Assembly: GCF_937884665.1 (NCBI RefSeq)
Contig: NZ_CAKZYF010000002.1
Span: 1 to 32,270 of the forward strand
Reading direction: 5' to 3'
Origin: an uncultured Allomuricauda sp.
Lineage (GTDB): Bacteria; Bacteroidota; Bacteroidia; Flavobacteriales; Flavobacteriaceae
Length of the DNA: 32,270 nt
The stretch's first letter is position 1, and every line of letters starts with the position of its first letter. The notes under the pieces were generated by a model. That model did no database searches. It was not told where the DNA came from and saw only the letters and a list, made by a program, of their open reading frames with translations. The translations under genes were made by a program, and so were the position numbers. Below, piece after piece: positions 8,699 to 15,169 of this stretch.

Positions 8699-9295
8699 TT
8701 AGTATTTTTTGTGCATTTTAAATTCCAATGCCGTCTTTACTGTCGGCCATTCACTTTTCAGGATTGAAAAGATAACGGTATCTCGTATGTTTCCCATCCT
8801 ATCAATACGATGGTTCCGTAGGATTCCATCTTGTATGGCGCCCAACCTTAAAAAGGCGTTTCTTGAGGGAAAATTGAAAAAGTTCGTTTTAAACTCAACG
8901 GCAATGGCATCCAACGTTTCAAAGGCGTGTTGAAGTAAAAGATATTTGCATTCCGTGTTGATGCCGGTTCGCTGAACGCTTTGGGAATACCATGTATAGC
9001 CAATTTCCACTCGGCGATTTGGAGCGTCCACACTACAAAAACGTGTGGACCCCACTACTTTTCCTGTTGCTTTTTCAACAATAACAAAGGGTAAGGCCAG
9101 ACCTTCCGATTTCTGTTTTAGTGCAAAACCCATATAGCTATCCAGGGTGTCTGATGAGGGAACGGAGGTATACCACAATTCCCAGAGTTTACCATCCGAA
9201 GCAGCGTCCAATACCTCACTTTTATGTGATTCGGTGAGGGGGAGCAATTTTACGAAATTGCCTTCAAGTTCAACTGGGCTCAACCATTTAGCCAT
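8699..9295 (-). CDS. GNAT-family N-acetyltransferase, paralogue of the one at 3871
   Basis: A 198-aa acetyltransferase of the RimJ/RimL type; substrate unknown. It shares with the protein at 3871-4464 the string GYTWY, then TGxNxxCKxLLxxxAFE, and an ILRNHRID-like strand near the end. The acetyl-CoA loop reads QRTGIN, with Arg in place of the first loop Gly seen in the paralogue. The ATG at 9295 lies about 20 bases downstream of a perfect -7 element (TATATTTG, 9321-9314). It is divergent from the VOC gene and leads the two-gene unit with the 131-aa protein. Confidence 0.88.
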   Translation of the reverse strand: MAKWLSPVELEGNFVKLLPLTESHKSEVLDAASDGKLWELWYTSVPSSDTLDSYMGFALKQKSEGLALPFVIVEKATGKVVGSTRFCSVDAPNRRVEIGYTWYSQSVQRTGINTECKYLLLQHAFETLDAIAVEFKTNFFNFPSRNAFLRLGAIQDGILRNHRIDRMGNIRDTVIFSILKSEWPTVKTALEFKMHKKY

Positions 9296-9313
9296 AACCT
9301 AGATTTTGATGTT

Positions 9314-9321
9314 CAAATATA
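9314..9321 (-). promoter_or_regulatory. Candidate Bacteroidota -7 element for the GNAT operon
   Basis: On the minus strand the bases read TATATTTG, an exact match to TAnnTTTG. Transcription would start near 9307, about a dozen bases before the ATG at 9295. No clear TTG -33 box is seen at the usual distance. Confidence 0.45.
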
Positions 9322-9354
9322 ACGGGATTTTAAAGTAGGTTGTTCATAGAACTT

Positions 9355-9362
9355 TACTTTTG
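9355..9362 (+). promoter_or_regulatory. Candidate Bacteroidota -7 element for the VOC gene
   Basis: TACTTTTG matches TAnnTTTG exactly and lies 25 bases before the ATG at 9388. It supports that ATG over the upstream in-frame TTG at 9340, which would lie before the transcription start. A TTG at 9340-9342 is too close to be a standard -33 box. Confidence 0.45.
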
Positions 9363-9387
9363 GGACACGAATGGTGAACTGCGGAAC

Positions 9388-9780
9388 ATGGAACAGAATA
9401 TTGGATTAGTGACCTTAGTTGTACATGAGTATGACGAAGCTATAGCCTTTTATACCCAAAAAATGAATTTTGATTTGGTAGAGGATACCGCTATCTCCGA
9501 AGATAAGCGGTGGGTGGTAGTTAGACCCAAAAGCTCAAGAGGGAGCGGATTGCTTTTGGCCAAAGCAGTAAAGGAAGAACAGATTAAAAGTATTGGAAAT
9601 CAGACTGGGGGAAGGGTGTTTTTGTTTTTACAAACCGACGACTTTTGGCGAGATTACGAAAATATGAATCAACGAGGAGTCTGTTTTTTGGAGGAGCCCA
9701 GAGAAGAATTATATGGTACCGTTGTGGTTTTTGAAGATCTGTACGGCAACCGATGGGATTTGTTGGAACTGAAAAAATAG
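9388..9780 (+). CDS. VOC-family (glyoxalase/bleomycin-resistance fold) protein
   Basis: A 130-aa single-domain vicinal-oxygen-chelate protein. It begins MEQNIGLVTLVVHEYDEAIA, the usual first strand and helix, followed by FYTQKMNFDLVED, a central RWVVVRPK strand and the closing VVVFEDLYGNRWDLLEL. Such proteins may be metal-dependent lyases, dioxygenases or antibiotic-binding proteins; the exact activity cannot be told. The ATG at 9388 is preferred; the frame is open from a TTG at 9340, upstream of the likely transcription start. The stop codon lies within a bidirectional hairpin shared with the convergent DUF3052 gene. Confidence 0.85.
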   Translation: MEQNIGLVTLVVHEYDEAIAFYTQKMNFDLVEDTAISEDKRWVVVRPKSSRGSGLLLAKAVKEEQIKSIGNQTGGRVFLFLQTDDFWRDYENMNQRGVCFLEEPREELYGTVVVFEDLYGNRWDLLELKK

Positions 9781-9794
9781 GGAAATCCTATTTT
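9774..9794. terminator. Bidirectional hairpin terminator between convergent genes
   Basis: AAAATAGG (9774-9781) pairs with CCTATTTT (9787-9794) around the loop GAAAT. Each arm ends in a run of A or T, so it can act as an intrinsic terminator in both directions. It overlaps both stop codons. Confidence 0.65.
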
Positions 9795-10204
9795 CTATCC
9801 TTTAACCGGTACATAAATTTATGACCACTCCATTGGTCGTCTATGGCTGCGACTTTTGTGTCTACCAAACCCTGTTCCTGCCCACTTTTCATTACATTGA
9901 ACTTGTCGATTTCGGTAGGAATTTGAGCGGTTTTTTTGGGCCAACTTATCCATACTATACCACTCTTTTTTAAATTGGATTTTGCTTGAAGAAGGTTTGA
10001 TTCAAGTTCGTCTTGGGTCCTGGCAAAAATGTGGATAAAATCAACCTCCACTTTTTCAGATGAATCGATAAAGACCACATCATCCGGAAAATCGTGAAAA
10101 AAATCAAGGTAGGGTTTCGGAGAATTGAATATTTGAACCAAAAATCCAGCTTTGATCCCTAATTTTCTGGCCAATGGAGTTCCTGAATAGCCTGTATTGC
10201 TCAT
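9788..10204 (-). CDS. DUF3052 family protein
   Basis: A 138-aa soluble protein of unknown function. The N-terminus MSNTGYSGTPLARKLGIKAG is the typical DUF3052 opening. It is followed by VVFIDSSEKVEVDFIHIFA, LKKSGIVWISWPKK and a C-terminal VDTKVAAIDDQWSGHKFMYR. No membrane segment or signal peptide is seen. The fold looks like a small alpha/beta domain, but no catalytic residues are evident. It is convergent with the VOC gene and separated by seven bases holding the terminator, and divergent from the small gene at 10384. Confidence 0.85.
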   Translation of the reverse strand: MSNTGYSGTPLARKLGIKAGFLVQIFNSPKPYLDFFHDFPDDVVFIDSSEKVEVDFIHIFARTQDELESNLLQAKSNLKKSGIVWISWPKKTAQIPTEIDKFNVMKSGQEQGLVDTKVAAIDDQWSGHKFMYRLKDRK

Positions 10205-10331
10205 ATAGATTTTCCTTCAAAGTACAATAAAACATCTACAGAGTATAGAACTTTGCAAATTTTAGTAACATAGCCAGCAAAATTCTTTAAGCTAAAGAAT
10301 GTGTGTTAACGGTTTATTTTTCACAATAAAA

Positions 10332-10362
10332 TTGGTTTTAAAATATCGTTTAACTATTTTTA
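10332..10362 (+). promoter_or_regulatory. Candidate promoter for the Lacal_2735-type gene
   Basis: TTG at 10332-10334 is separated by exactly 20 bases from TATTTTTA (10355-10362), which differs from TAnnTTTG at the last base. Spacing matches the Bacteroidota -33/-7 layout, and the ATG is 22 bases downstream. Confidence 0.45.
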
Positions 10363-10383
10363 ATAATACTTAAACAAAAAAAG

Positions 10384-10548
10384 ATGTTTGGACTATTTAA
10401 GAAAAAAACAGAAAAAGAAAAACTACAAGAAAAATATGCCAAACTTATGAAGGAAGCGCACAGCCTTTCCACCACAGATAGAAAGATGAGCGACCAAAAG
10501 ACTTATGAGGCAGAAGAAGTGATGAAACAAATAGAGAAGTTGGATTAG
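10384..10548 (+). CDS. Lacal_2735 family small protein, 54 aa
   Basis: A short, highly charged cytosolic protein beginning MFGLFKKKTEKEKLQEKYAK and ending EVMKQIEKLD. The internal part (LMKEAHSLSTTDRKMSDQKT) matches the pattern I know for the Lacal_2735 family, which is widespread in Flavobacteriia and has no known function. It is probably two helices with a polar loop. An A-rich leader (AAAAAAAG) precedes the ATG, as is common in this group. A promoter-like TTG-N20-TATTTTTA lies just upstream. It is convergent with the ATP-grasp gene; only about 50 bases separate them. Confidence 0.85.
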   Translation: MFGLFKKKTEKEKLQEKYAKLMKEAHSLSTTDRKMSDQKTYEAEEVMKQIEKLD

Positions 10549-10598
10549 TCCTATTTTCTGAAAATTCTATTGACTAAGTATCGTTTCGAGCTTGGACA

Positions 10599-11726
10599 TC
10601 ATTTCGCCCAGTTTTTCAATCTCATGGAAATTGATCTGTAAAGAATCGGCATCGGGTCTTTTAAAACAAATCGCATTGGCGTATGGTTTACGATGAATTT
10701 CCATCGGAACAGAATATGCTTTTTTTCACGTATTTTTTGTTTTAATCCTTCCAAACTGAGAAAATCTACATGGGTGTATCCGGGTTTTTTAAATAGCTCT
10801 CCTTTGCTGGCGAGACAGTGAAGTTGGGGAAAATTAACCCCGGCTATCAAAGATGCTTCCACTGAGAGCCAATATCTGGGATTGATTTCTATGACCTTAA
10901 ACTGTCCATCTTTGGTATCATACCTTAAATCGATATGGGCAATTCCGGACCAATTGAGAGATTCGACCAACACCTTAACCACCTTGTATAACCTGGGTTC
11001 GTCAAGAAACTTCAGTCCGTTGGCCGGTTGAAACTTATTTTTCGCCCAAGAGTTTCCTTTTTGAATTGTACTGGCCAAAATAACGCCCTCTTTGCTCAGG
11101 ATGCTGCAATCTATGTCGAATCCCTCTATATATTCTTGAATGATTTGTTTACAAAGAATACCGTTTTGTGAGAAAAAGGTTTTACAGGCCGTCCGGTCCT
11201 TAAAAACATGGATGTGTTCACCTCCACCAAAACCTATAGCGGGTTTACTAATTACTGGAAAAGTAAGTTGGTCCACTTTTTCTAAATCGGAAGTGGTACT
11301 GACCACCACACTTAAAGGGCCAGGTAGCCCATAAGAAAGTAAATGTTGGGATAACAGACCTTTGTCCAAAGCCGTATCAAATTCCTGAAGGGAAGGCAAT
11401 AGAACCAATTTATTCCTCGCGTCCAGAATTAGATGCTGATAAGTGATTATTTTTTGGATACCCGATTCACCTATCGGCATTATAAAATCAATTTCATTTT
11501 TTTCCACTTCCTTGTTAATAGTACTTATCCAGTCTTCGGGACGGTCCGTAGGAGGGTAAAATGAAAAACTTTGGATTAACCTGGAAAACCGCATCGGTTT
11601 TTTCCGCTCACTGCAAATCACATGGATTGACGCTCCTGAACAGGACGCTAAACAATTCACCACATGCATGAGCAAGAGGTTTTCCCCATCGGGAATAAGA
11701 ATGGAAAAAGAAGATTTAGGCATCAT
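10599..11726 (-). CDS. ATP-grasp domain carboligase-like enzyme
   Basis: A 375-aa ATP-grasp enzyme, a class that joins a carboxylate to an amine or thiol through an acyl-phosphate. Counted from 11726, visible ATP-grasp parts are FPVISKPAIGFGGGEHI (Lys161 and the Gly-rich loop 165-169), QEYIEGFDID near 197-206, HIDLRYD near 264-270, and EINPRYW (Glu280, Asn282, Arg284) for metal and phosphate binding. The start is ATGATG at 11726/11723, which overlaps the end of the upstream HTTM-like gene; a TTG at 11744 would extend it and is less likely. No signal peptide is seen, so it acts at the cytoplasmic side. It is last in a three-gene minus-strand unit. The substrate is unknown. Confidence 0.88.
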   Translation of the reverse strand: MMPKSSFSILIPDGENLLLMHVVNCLASCSGASIHVICSERKKPMRFSRLIQSFSFYPPTDRPEDWISTINKEVEKNEIDFIMPIGESGIQKIITYQHLILDARNKLVLLPSLQEFDTALDKGLLSQHLLSYGLPGPLSVVVSTTSDLEKVDQLTFPVISKPAIGFGGGEHIHVFKDRTACKTFFSQNGILCKQIIQEYIEGFDIDCSILSKEGVILASTIQKGNSWAKNKFQPANGLKFLDEPRLYKVVKVLVESLNWSGIAHIDLRYDTKDGQFKVIEINPRYWLSVEASLIAGVNFPQLHCLASKGELFKKPGYTHVDFLSLEGLKQKIREKKHILFRWKFIVNHTPMRFVLKDPMPILYRSISMRLKNWAK

Positions 11727-12861
11727 GGTCCATAACGGGATCAAAAGTGATTTTGGTTTTTTTTCCTTTGTTCCAAAGCATAGGAATGAAAAAGAGGATT
11801 GCTATCCAGGTCAAGGAAATATGTATGGCATCCATAACACCTCCATCAAAAAGATAACGTACAAGAAGGTCCATAAAAAATAGGAGAACAAAAAAATTGC
11901 TGCTGGATAACAACAGCACACGCACCCCTTGCCAGTTGTAACTTATTTTTTTGGCTATATGGACTTCGAGCCAATTTTGGTCGGCCTCACGATTTTCTGA
12001 CCATAGGATTGTGTTGTTAAAATTTAAAAAACGAAGCCCTCTTTTAAGGAGAGCCCAATTTTTTTCATCCAAGTAGACCCGTATCTTTTCTTTGGGCCAA
12101 TTCACAAACAGCAATAACGCCAGTACAATATCTTCGTAAAAATGACCGAAGCGATGTGCAGTCATGGTGTACAAGAGGGAATGGAAAAGGACTATGGTCC
12201 ATACCGCAATTTTATGTGTTTTTTTGAATAGTAGCATGATGGCGATTGCAAATTCGACCAGCATGGAACCTATAGATAAAAACTGGGCAAAGATTAAATC
12301 GGGAAAATTCTTGGATAAGGAGATAAAGAGTTGGTTTTCCCGGCCATTGGCTAACCAGTTTTGCATAAACTGCCCGTTCCACCAATCGATTTGTGGTACT
12401 TTATTGATCAATGCGCCCAGATATACCAAACTCAACTGTACATAGAGCAACCAGGGGTCGTGTTTCTTATCGGTCAAGCCGGACAAAAGAAAAAAACAAC
12501 CACAGATAAAAAGATGATTTCTGAATACGGGTTTGGATGAAAGCATTATCGTAATGGTCACCACCCCCAGGGCAATTGCCATGGTCCTGACCCGAAAGTT
12601 GAAAACCAGCAACAGGCCCGAAGCTAAGAATATGGTCTTGGCAATACTCTTGAAGACCCCTGGAATTAGTAGAAATCTATCAAGGAATCCCATAAACGGG
12701 ATATGTGGGTCTGATATATGACCAAAAAAGCCATAGATGCAAAGTAAGGCAAACAACAATTTGCACATAAGAAGAAGATTGGGCAGCATCTCAGTGTCCA
12801 CCACCCGTAATGGGAAAAAAGGGGCTCGTGTAAATGCAGTTATTTTTTTGAAAAACGCCAT
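11716..12861 (-). CDS. HTTM-like polytopic membrane protein (VKGC-related)
   Basis: A 381-aa membrane protein with about eight to ten hydrophobic helices. It begins with a short cytosolic tail (MAFFKKITAFTRAPFFPLR) and the first helix is near residues 26-47. The segment YLGALINKVPQIDWWNGQF, followed by ALHRFGHFYEDI-like helices (MTAHRFGHFYEDIVLALLL), resembles the HTTM domain of vitamin K-dependent gamma-carboxylase relatives. I see no conserved Lys/His set that would prove carboxylase activity. Its 5' end overlaps the preceding small gene by 22 bases and its 3' end overlaps the ATP-grasp start, so all three are translationally linked. The call to HTTM is by motif feel and needs a profile search. 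Confidence 0.7.
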   Translation of the reverse strand: MAFFKKITAFTRAPFFPLRVVDTEMLPNLLLMCKLLFALLCIYGFFGHISDPHIPFMGFLDRFLLIPGVFKSIAKTIFLASGLLLVFNFRVRTMAIALGVVTITIMLSSKPVFRNHLFICGCFFLLSGLTDKKHDPWLLYVQLSLVYLGALINKVPQIDWWNGQFMQNWLANGRENQLFISLSKNFPDLIFAQFLSIGSMLVEFAIAIMLLFKKTHKIAVWTIVLFHSLLYTMTAHRFGHFYEDIVLALLLFVNWPKEKIRVYLDEKNWALLKRGLRFLNFNNTILWSENREADQNWLEVHIAKKISYNWQGVRVLLLSSSNFFVLLFFMDLLVRYLFDGGVMDAIHISLTWIAILFFIPMLWNKGKKTKITFDPVMDHDA

Positions 12862-13184
12862 ATTTTTTCTTCATGTCCGTTTGTGGAATAGCGCACGCAA
12901 ACTTCAGCTCTGTCTTTGGCACCATACGTGGTTTCGTATTGTTCAATAATGTTAAAAACATTGTGGATTGCCCTTGGTTCCCAGCCTTTTCCCTTATAGT
13001 GATATCGTTGTTCAATTTCTTTTTCAGATAAAGGAGCATCGTTAACTTTCACAGTTATCTCATAATGGGAGTGTTCGTCATAGGGGGCCCAACAAAAAAA
13101 GCGTTCAGGAATAAAACGCGCATAGATAATAGATACGACCTGTAGGGTCAAAAACACAATGCCCAAAATGTATTTGTTTTTCAT
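12840..13184 (-). CDS. Small membrane-anchored protein, function unknown
   Basis: A 114-aa protein with one N-terminal helix (ILGIVFLTLQVVSIIYARF, residues 6-24), either an anchor or an uncleaved signal. After it comes FFCWAPYDEHSHYEITV, a motif-like stretch I have the impression of seeing next to HTTM-type genes, then a soluble domain ending CVRYSTNGHEEKIWRFSKK. It is first in the three-gene minus-strand unit and its stop lies inside the HTTM gene. No function is known to me. The Trp/Asp/Glu/His cluster right after the helix would lie at the membrane surface. Confidence 0.75.
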   Translation of the reverse strand: MKNKYILGIVFLTLQVVSIIYARFIPERFFCWAPYDEHSHYEITVKVNDAPLSEKEIEQRYHYKGKGWEPRAIHNVFNIIEQYETTYGAKDRAEVCVRYSTNGHEEKIWRFSKK

Positions 13185-13449
13185 ACGGTTTTTAGGAAAC
13201 TCAGAAGGATTTAGTGTTTATAGCTTGTTTTTTAGTATAATTTTAAGATTTAACCTCTAAATCCCAAAGGGAACCGTATTTAAATTCTACGAATTCCAAA
13301 AATAATCGGTGTGTGTTCAACCGCGCTATCCGTTTACAAACGAAAGCAAATGATTATTATACGGGTCTAGCCCTTTAAGGTCATTAGTTTTACTACGTCA
13401 AAAGATACATTTTGATGGTATTAACTGTTTTAACGCTAAAATTAAAAGT

Positions 13450-13782
13450 ATGAATGCACTCAAAAACAAAGTACAGTTGATTGGAAATTTAGGAAACGAC
13501 CCAGAAATTATTGCCATGGAAAATGGCAGCAAACTTGCCAAATTTTCAATGGCCACCAACGAAAGTTATAAAAATGCGAGTGGAGAACGGGTAACAGAGA
13601 CCCAATGGCACAATATTGTTGCCTGGGGGAAAACCGCTGAAATTGCTGAAAATTATTTGGTAAAGGGCAAAGAAATTGCCATTGAAGGAAAATTGACTTC
13701 TAGAAGTTATGAGACTAAAGATGGGGATAAAAGATACATCACTGAAATTAGGTGTACCGAACTACTAATGTTGGGAAAATAG
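13450..13782 (+). CDS. ssb: Single-stranded DNA-binding protein, short form without acidic tail
   Basis: A 110-aa OB-fold protein binding single-stranded DNA. It starts MNALKNKVQLIGNLGNDPEI, then KFSMATNESYKN, WHNIVAWGKTAEIAENYLVK, KEIAIEGKLTSRSYETKDG and YITEIRCTELLMLGK. The protein stops right at the end of the OB fold. It lacks the disordered linker and the acidic DDxPF-type tip that recruits replication and repair partners in housekeeping SSB. It may therefore be a secondary SSB used under special conditions, with a full-length copy elsewhere. A strong terminator follows. The 265 bases upstream (13185-13449) hold the divergent control region for this gene and the gene at 13184; I see no gene there. 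Confidence 0.93.
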   Translation: MNALKNKVQLIGNLGNDPEIIAMENGSKLAKFSMATNESYKNASGERVTETQWHNIVAWGKTAEIAENYLVKGKEIAIEGKLTSRSYETKDGDKRYITEIRCTELLMLGK

Positions 13783-13801
13783 GCCTGGGTAGATTGTCGA
13801 T

Positions 13802-13830
13802 AAAAAGGGACGTCTGTCCCTTTTTGTTTT
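13802..13830 (+). terminator. Intrinsic terminator after ssb
   Basis: AAAAAGGGAC (13802-13811) pairs with GTCCCTTTTT (13816-13825) over the loop GTCT, followed by GTTTT. This is a classic 10-bp hairpin with a U-tract. Confidence 0.85.
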
Positions 13831-13915
13831 ATTTTTAGGAATTTAACTTTAAATTAAAATAATATTAAGTAACCCTTCTAAATAAATGTTGTCTATTTAA
13901 TAAATCGTTTTAAAA

Positions 13916-14332
13916 ATGAAACGGAGTTATTTCCTTTTAATGCTGGTTCTGATTGGCTTTATAAAAGAAAGTCGAGGACAAAGTGCTGGAGGAGATTCGC
14001 AACTCTTACGATTTTATAAAAACTTAGCTATTCGAGATGCAACTCATGAACAGACCATGAACTTAGGCCATCAGGACGAATTGGATTATTGGGTAGACCA
14101 AGAGAACTACGAGCGACAATTGGGAAAATTAAATTTCTCTTTTTATTTGGTCTATATGAAAAGTAAGAAAGAAGCGCACCGAAACTATTTGCAGCATTGT
14201 AAATCCAATTGTGAGCATACAGCTATCTACTGGAGCAAAATGAGAAACTATCTGTCCGTTCCTGACTCAGTGGATGTTTTTCAAAAATATGCTGGGAAAT
14301 GGGCCCAATCTTCCAATTTTAAAAATAAATAA
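13916..14332 (+). CDS. Secreted protein of unknown function
   Basis: A 138-aa protein I do not recognise. MKRSYFLLMLVLIGFIKESR has a charged start and a hydrophobic core, consistent with a signal peptide cleaved near RGQSAGG. The mature part is rich in Tyr, Lys and Glu and has two Cys close together (HCKSNCEHT), which could form a disulfide outside the cytoplasm. No repeat, lipobox or catalytic motif is evident. It stands alone between the ssb terminator and a hairpin at 14333-14362. The upstream 80 bases are A/T-rich with no exact promoter match. Confidence 0.75.
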   Translation: MKRSYFLLMLVLIGFIKESRGQSAGGDSQLLRFYKNLAIRDATHEQTMNLGHQDELDYWVDQENYERQLGKLNFSFYLVYMKSKKEAHRNYLQHCKSNCEHTAIYWSKMRNYLSVPDSVDVFQKYAGKWAQSSNFKNK

Positions 14333-14362
14333 AAACCACCTAAAGTAGGGTTGAGGTGGTTT
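14333..14362. terminator. Bidirectional hairpin terminator
   Basis: AAACCACCT (14333-14341) pairs perfectly with AGGTGGTTT (14354-14362). On the minus strand it is followed by a T-rich run (TTATTTATTTTT), so it is strongest as terminator of the minus-strand 53-aa gene, whose stop it overlaps. It also faces the plus-strand secreted protein. Confidence 0.7.
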
Positions 14363-14522
14363 AAGCAACGTTCTTTAAGATATCATAACAGGGACAGCGC
14401 TTACATCGTTTACTCCCCTTTTTTTTATACTTCTTACAACATTTGGTCTTACAACCATTAAGAAGTAAGGATTTCAATAAAGCTTTGTCGTCTTTTCTTT
14501 TCCTTTTTTTAGACTTCCCCAT
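14361..14522 (-). CDS. Small Lys- and Cys-rich protein, 53 aa
   Basis: An open frame of 53 codons starting MGKSKKRKRKDDKALLKSLL. The second half has six Cys in two groups: GCKTKCC, then KRCKRCPCYD. About a third of the residues are Lys or Arg. The Cys spacing (CxxxCC and CxxCxC) could bind a zinc ion or an Fe-S cluster, and the basic half could bind nucleic acid; both are inference. The sequence upstream has AGG near the ATG, and a terminator hairpin sits at the stop, which supports a real gene. It lies between a secreted unknown and ferritin. I believe similar short Cys-rich proteins occur in other Flavobacteriia, but no function is known to me. Confidence 0.75.
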   Translation of the reverse strand: MGKSKKRKRKDDKALLKSLLLNGCKTKCCKKYKKKGSKRCKRCPCYDILKNVA

Positions 14523-14581
14523 TAAACCTACTTAATGGGTTAAAAGTACTATTTTGAGCGAATTTGAACTAATTTGCTCTT

Positions 14582-15103
14582 CTAATCCCCAACGGTGTCA
14601 GAAGCTGCACTTTCAACTGTAATTTGCTGAACGTCCCTATCAAAAAGATATAGCCCTCCCTTATCATTTCCGATAAGATTGATTTTGTCCAGAATGGTCC
14701 TGGCCAAGGCTTCTTCCTCAATTTGTTCCGCGACATACCATTGCAAAAAATTGTGAGTTGCATAGTCTTTTTCCTCTAGGGTAACATGTACCAAATCGTT
14801 TATACTATTGGATACAAAAATCTCGTGATCGTAAAGTTCCTGGAACATATTTTGAAAAGAACCGAAATCAGTTTTAGGCGCGGCCAAGTCAGATATCTTC
14901 GCATGACCTCCACGTTCATTTACGTACTTAATGAGCTTTAGCATGTGCATGCGTTCCTCATCGGAATGCCCATACATGAATCCTGCTATGCCCTCCAAAC
15001 CCTTCACCTCTGCCCAAGAGGCCATAGAGAGGTATACTTGTGAAGATTCGGCCTCAATCCGAATTTGCTTATTTAACGCGTCTTCTAATTTTTTTGATAG
15101 CAT
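14582..15103 (-). CDS. ftnA: Bacterial non-haem ferritin
   Basis: An iron-storage protein of 173 aa that oxidises Fe(II) and stores Fe(III) in a 24-mer cage. All ferroxidase residues are at the E. coli FtnA-like positions: Glu17, Glu50, His53, Glu94, Gln127 and Glu130. The four-helix bundle signature IRIEAESSQVYLSMASWAE is at the start and YVAEQIEEEALA near residues 123-134. No haem-binding Met pattern of bacterioferritin is needed for this class. The gene is separated from the upstream PAP2 gene by 66 bases that include a small inverted repeat overlapping the leader (15106-15121). Its short 3' gap (14523-14581) leads to the 53-aa gene, which may be co-transcribed. Confidence 0.96.
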   Translation of the reverse strand: MLSKKLEDALNKQIRIEAESSQVYLSMASWAEVKGLEGIAGFMYGHSDEERMHMLKLIKYVNERGGHAKISDLAAPKTDFGSFQNMFQELYDHEIFVSNSINDLVHVTLEEKDYATHNFLQWYVAEQIEEEALARTILDKINLIGNDKGGLYLFDRDVQQITVESAASDTVGD

Positions 15104-15105
15104 AT

Positions 15106-15121
15106 ACTCTTTTTTAAGAGT
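15106..15121 (-). promoter_or_regulatory. ftnA: Inverted repeat in the ferritin leader
   Basis: ACTCTT (15106-15111) and AAGAGT (15116-15121) form a perfect 6-bp inverted repeat with a 4-base spacer, two bases upstream of the ferritin ATG. On the minus strand it spans the A-rich ribosome-binding region. It could be an operator or a weak RNA hairpin. Confidence 0.3.
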
Positions 15122-15169
15122 GTAAAATTACGAAAAGTGATGGACTCTTATCTTCAGAATCAGTCTATA

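Noticed and set aside
9340..9387. TTG at 9340 as the VOC protein start
   Set aside because: It lies upstream of the likely -7 element at 9355-9362, and the ATG at 9388 gives the normal VOC N-terminus.
11727..11744. TTG at 11744 as the ATP-grasp start
   Set aside because: The ATGATG at 11726/11723 overlaps the upstream stop, as expected for coupling, and gives a normal first strand.
12164..12445. 93-codon plus-strand frame inside the HTTM-like gene
   Set aside because: It is antisense to a membrane protein with clear helices and overlapping neighbours; no independent signal supports it.
13185..13449. A possible small gene or promoter between the HTTM trio and ssb
   Set aside because: I found no open frame with a convincing leader and no exact TAnnTTTG; near matches such as TACATTTTG have the wrong spacing.
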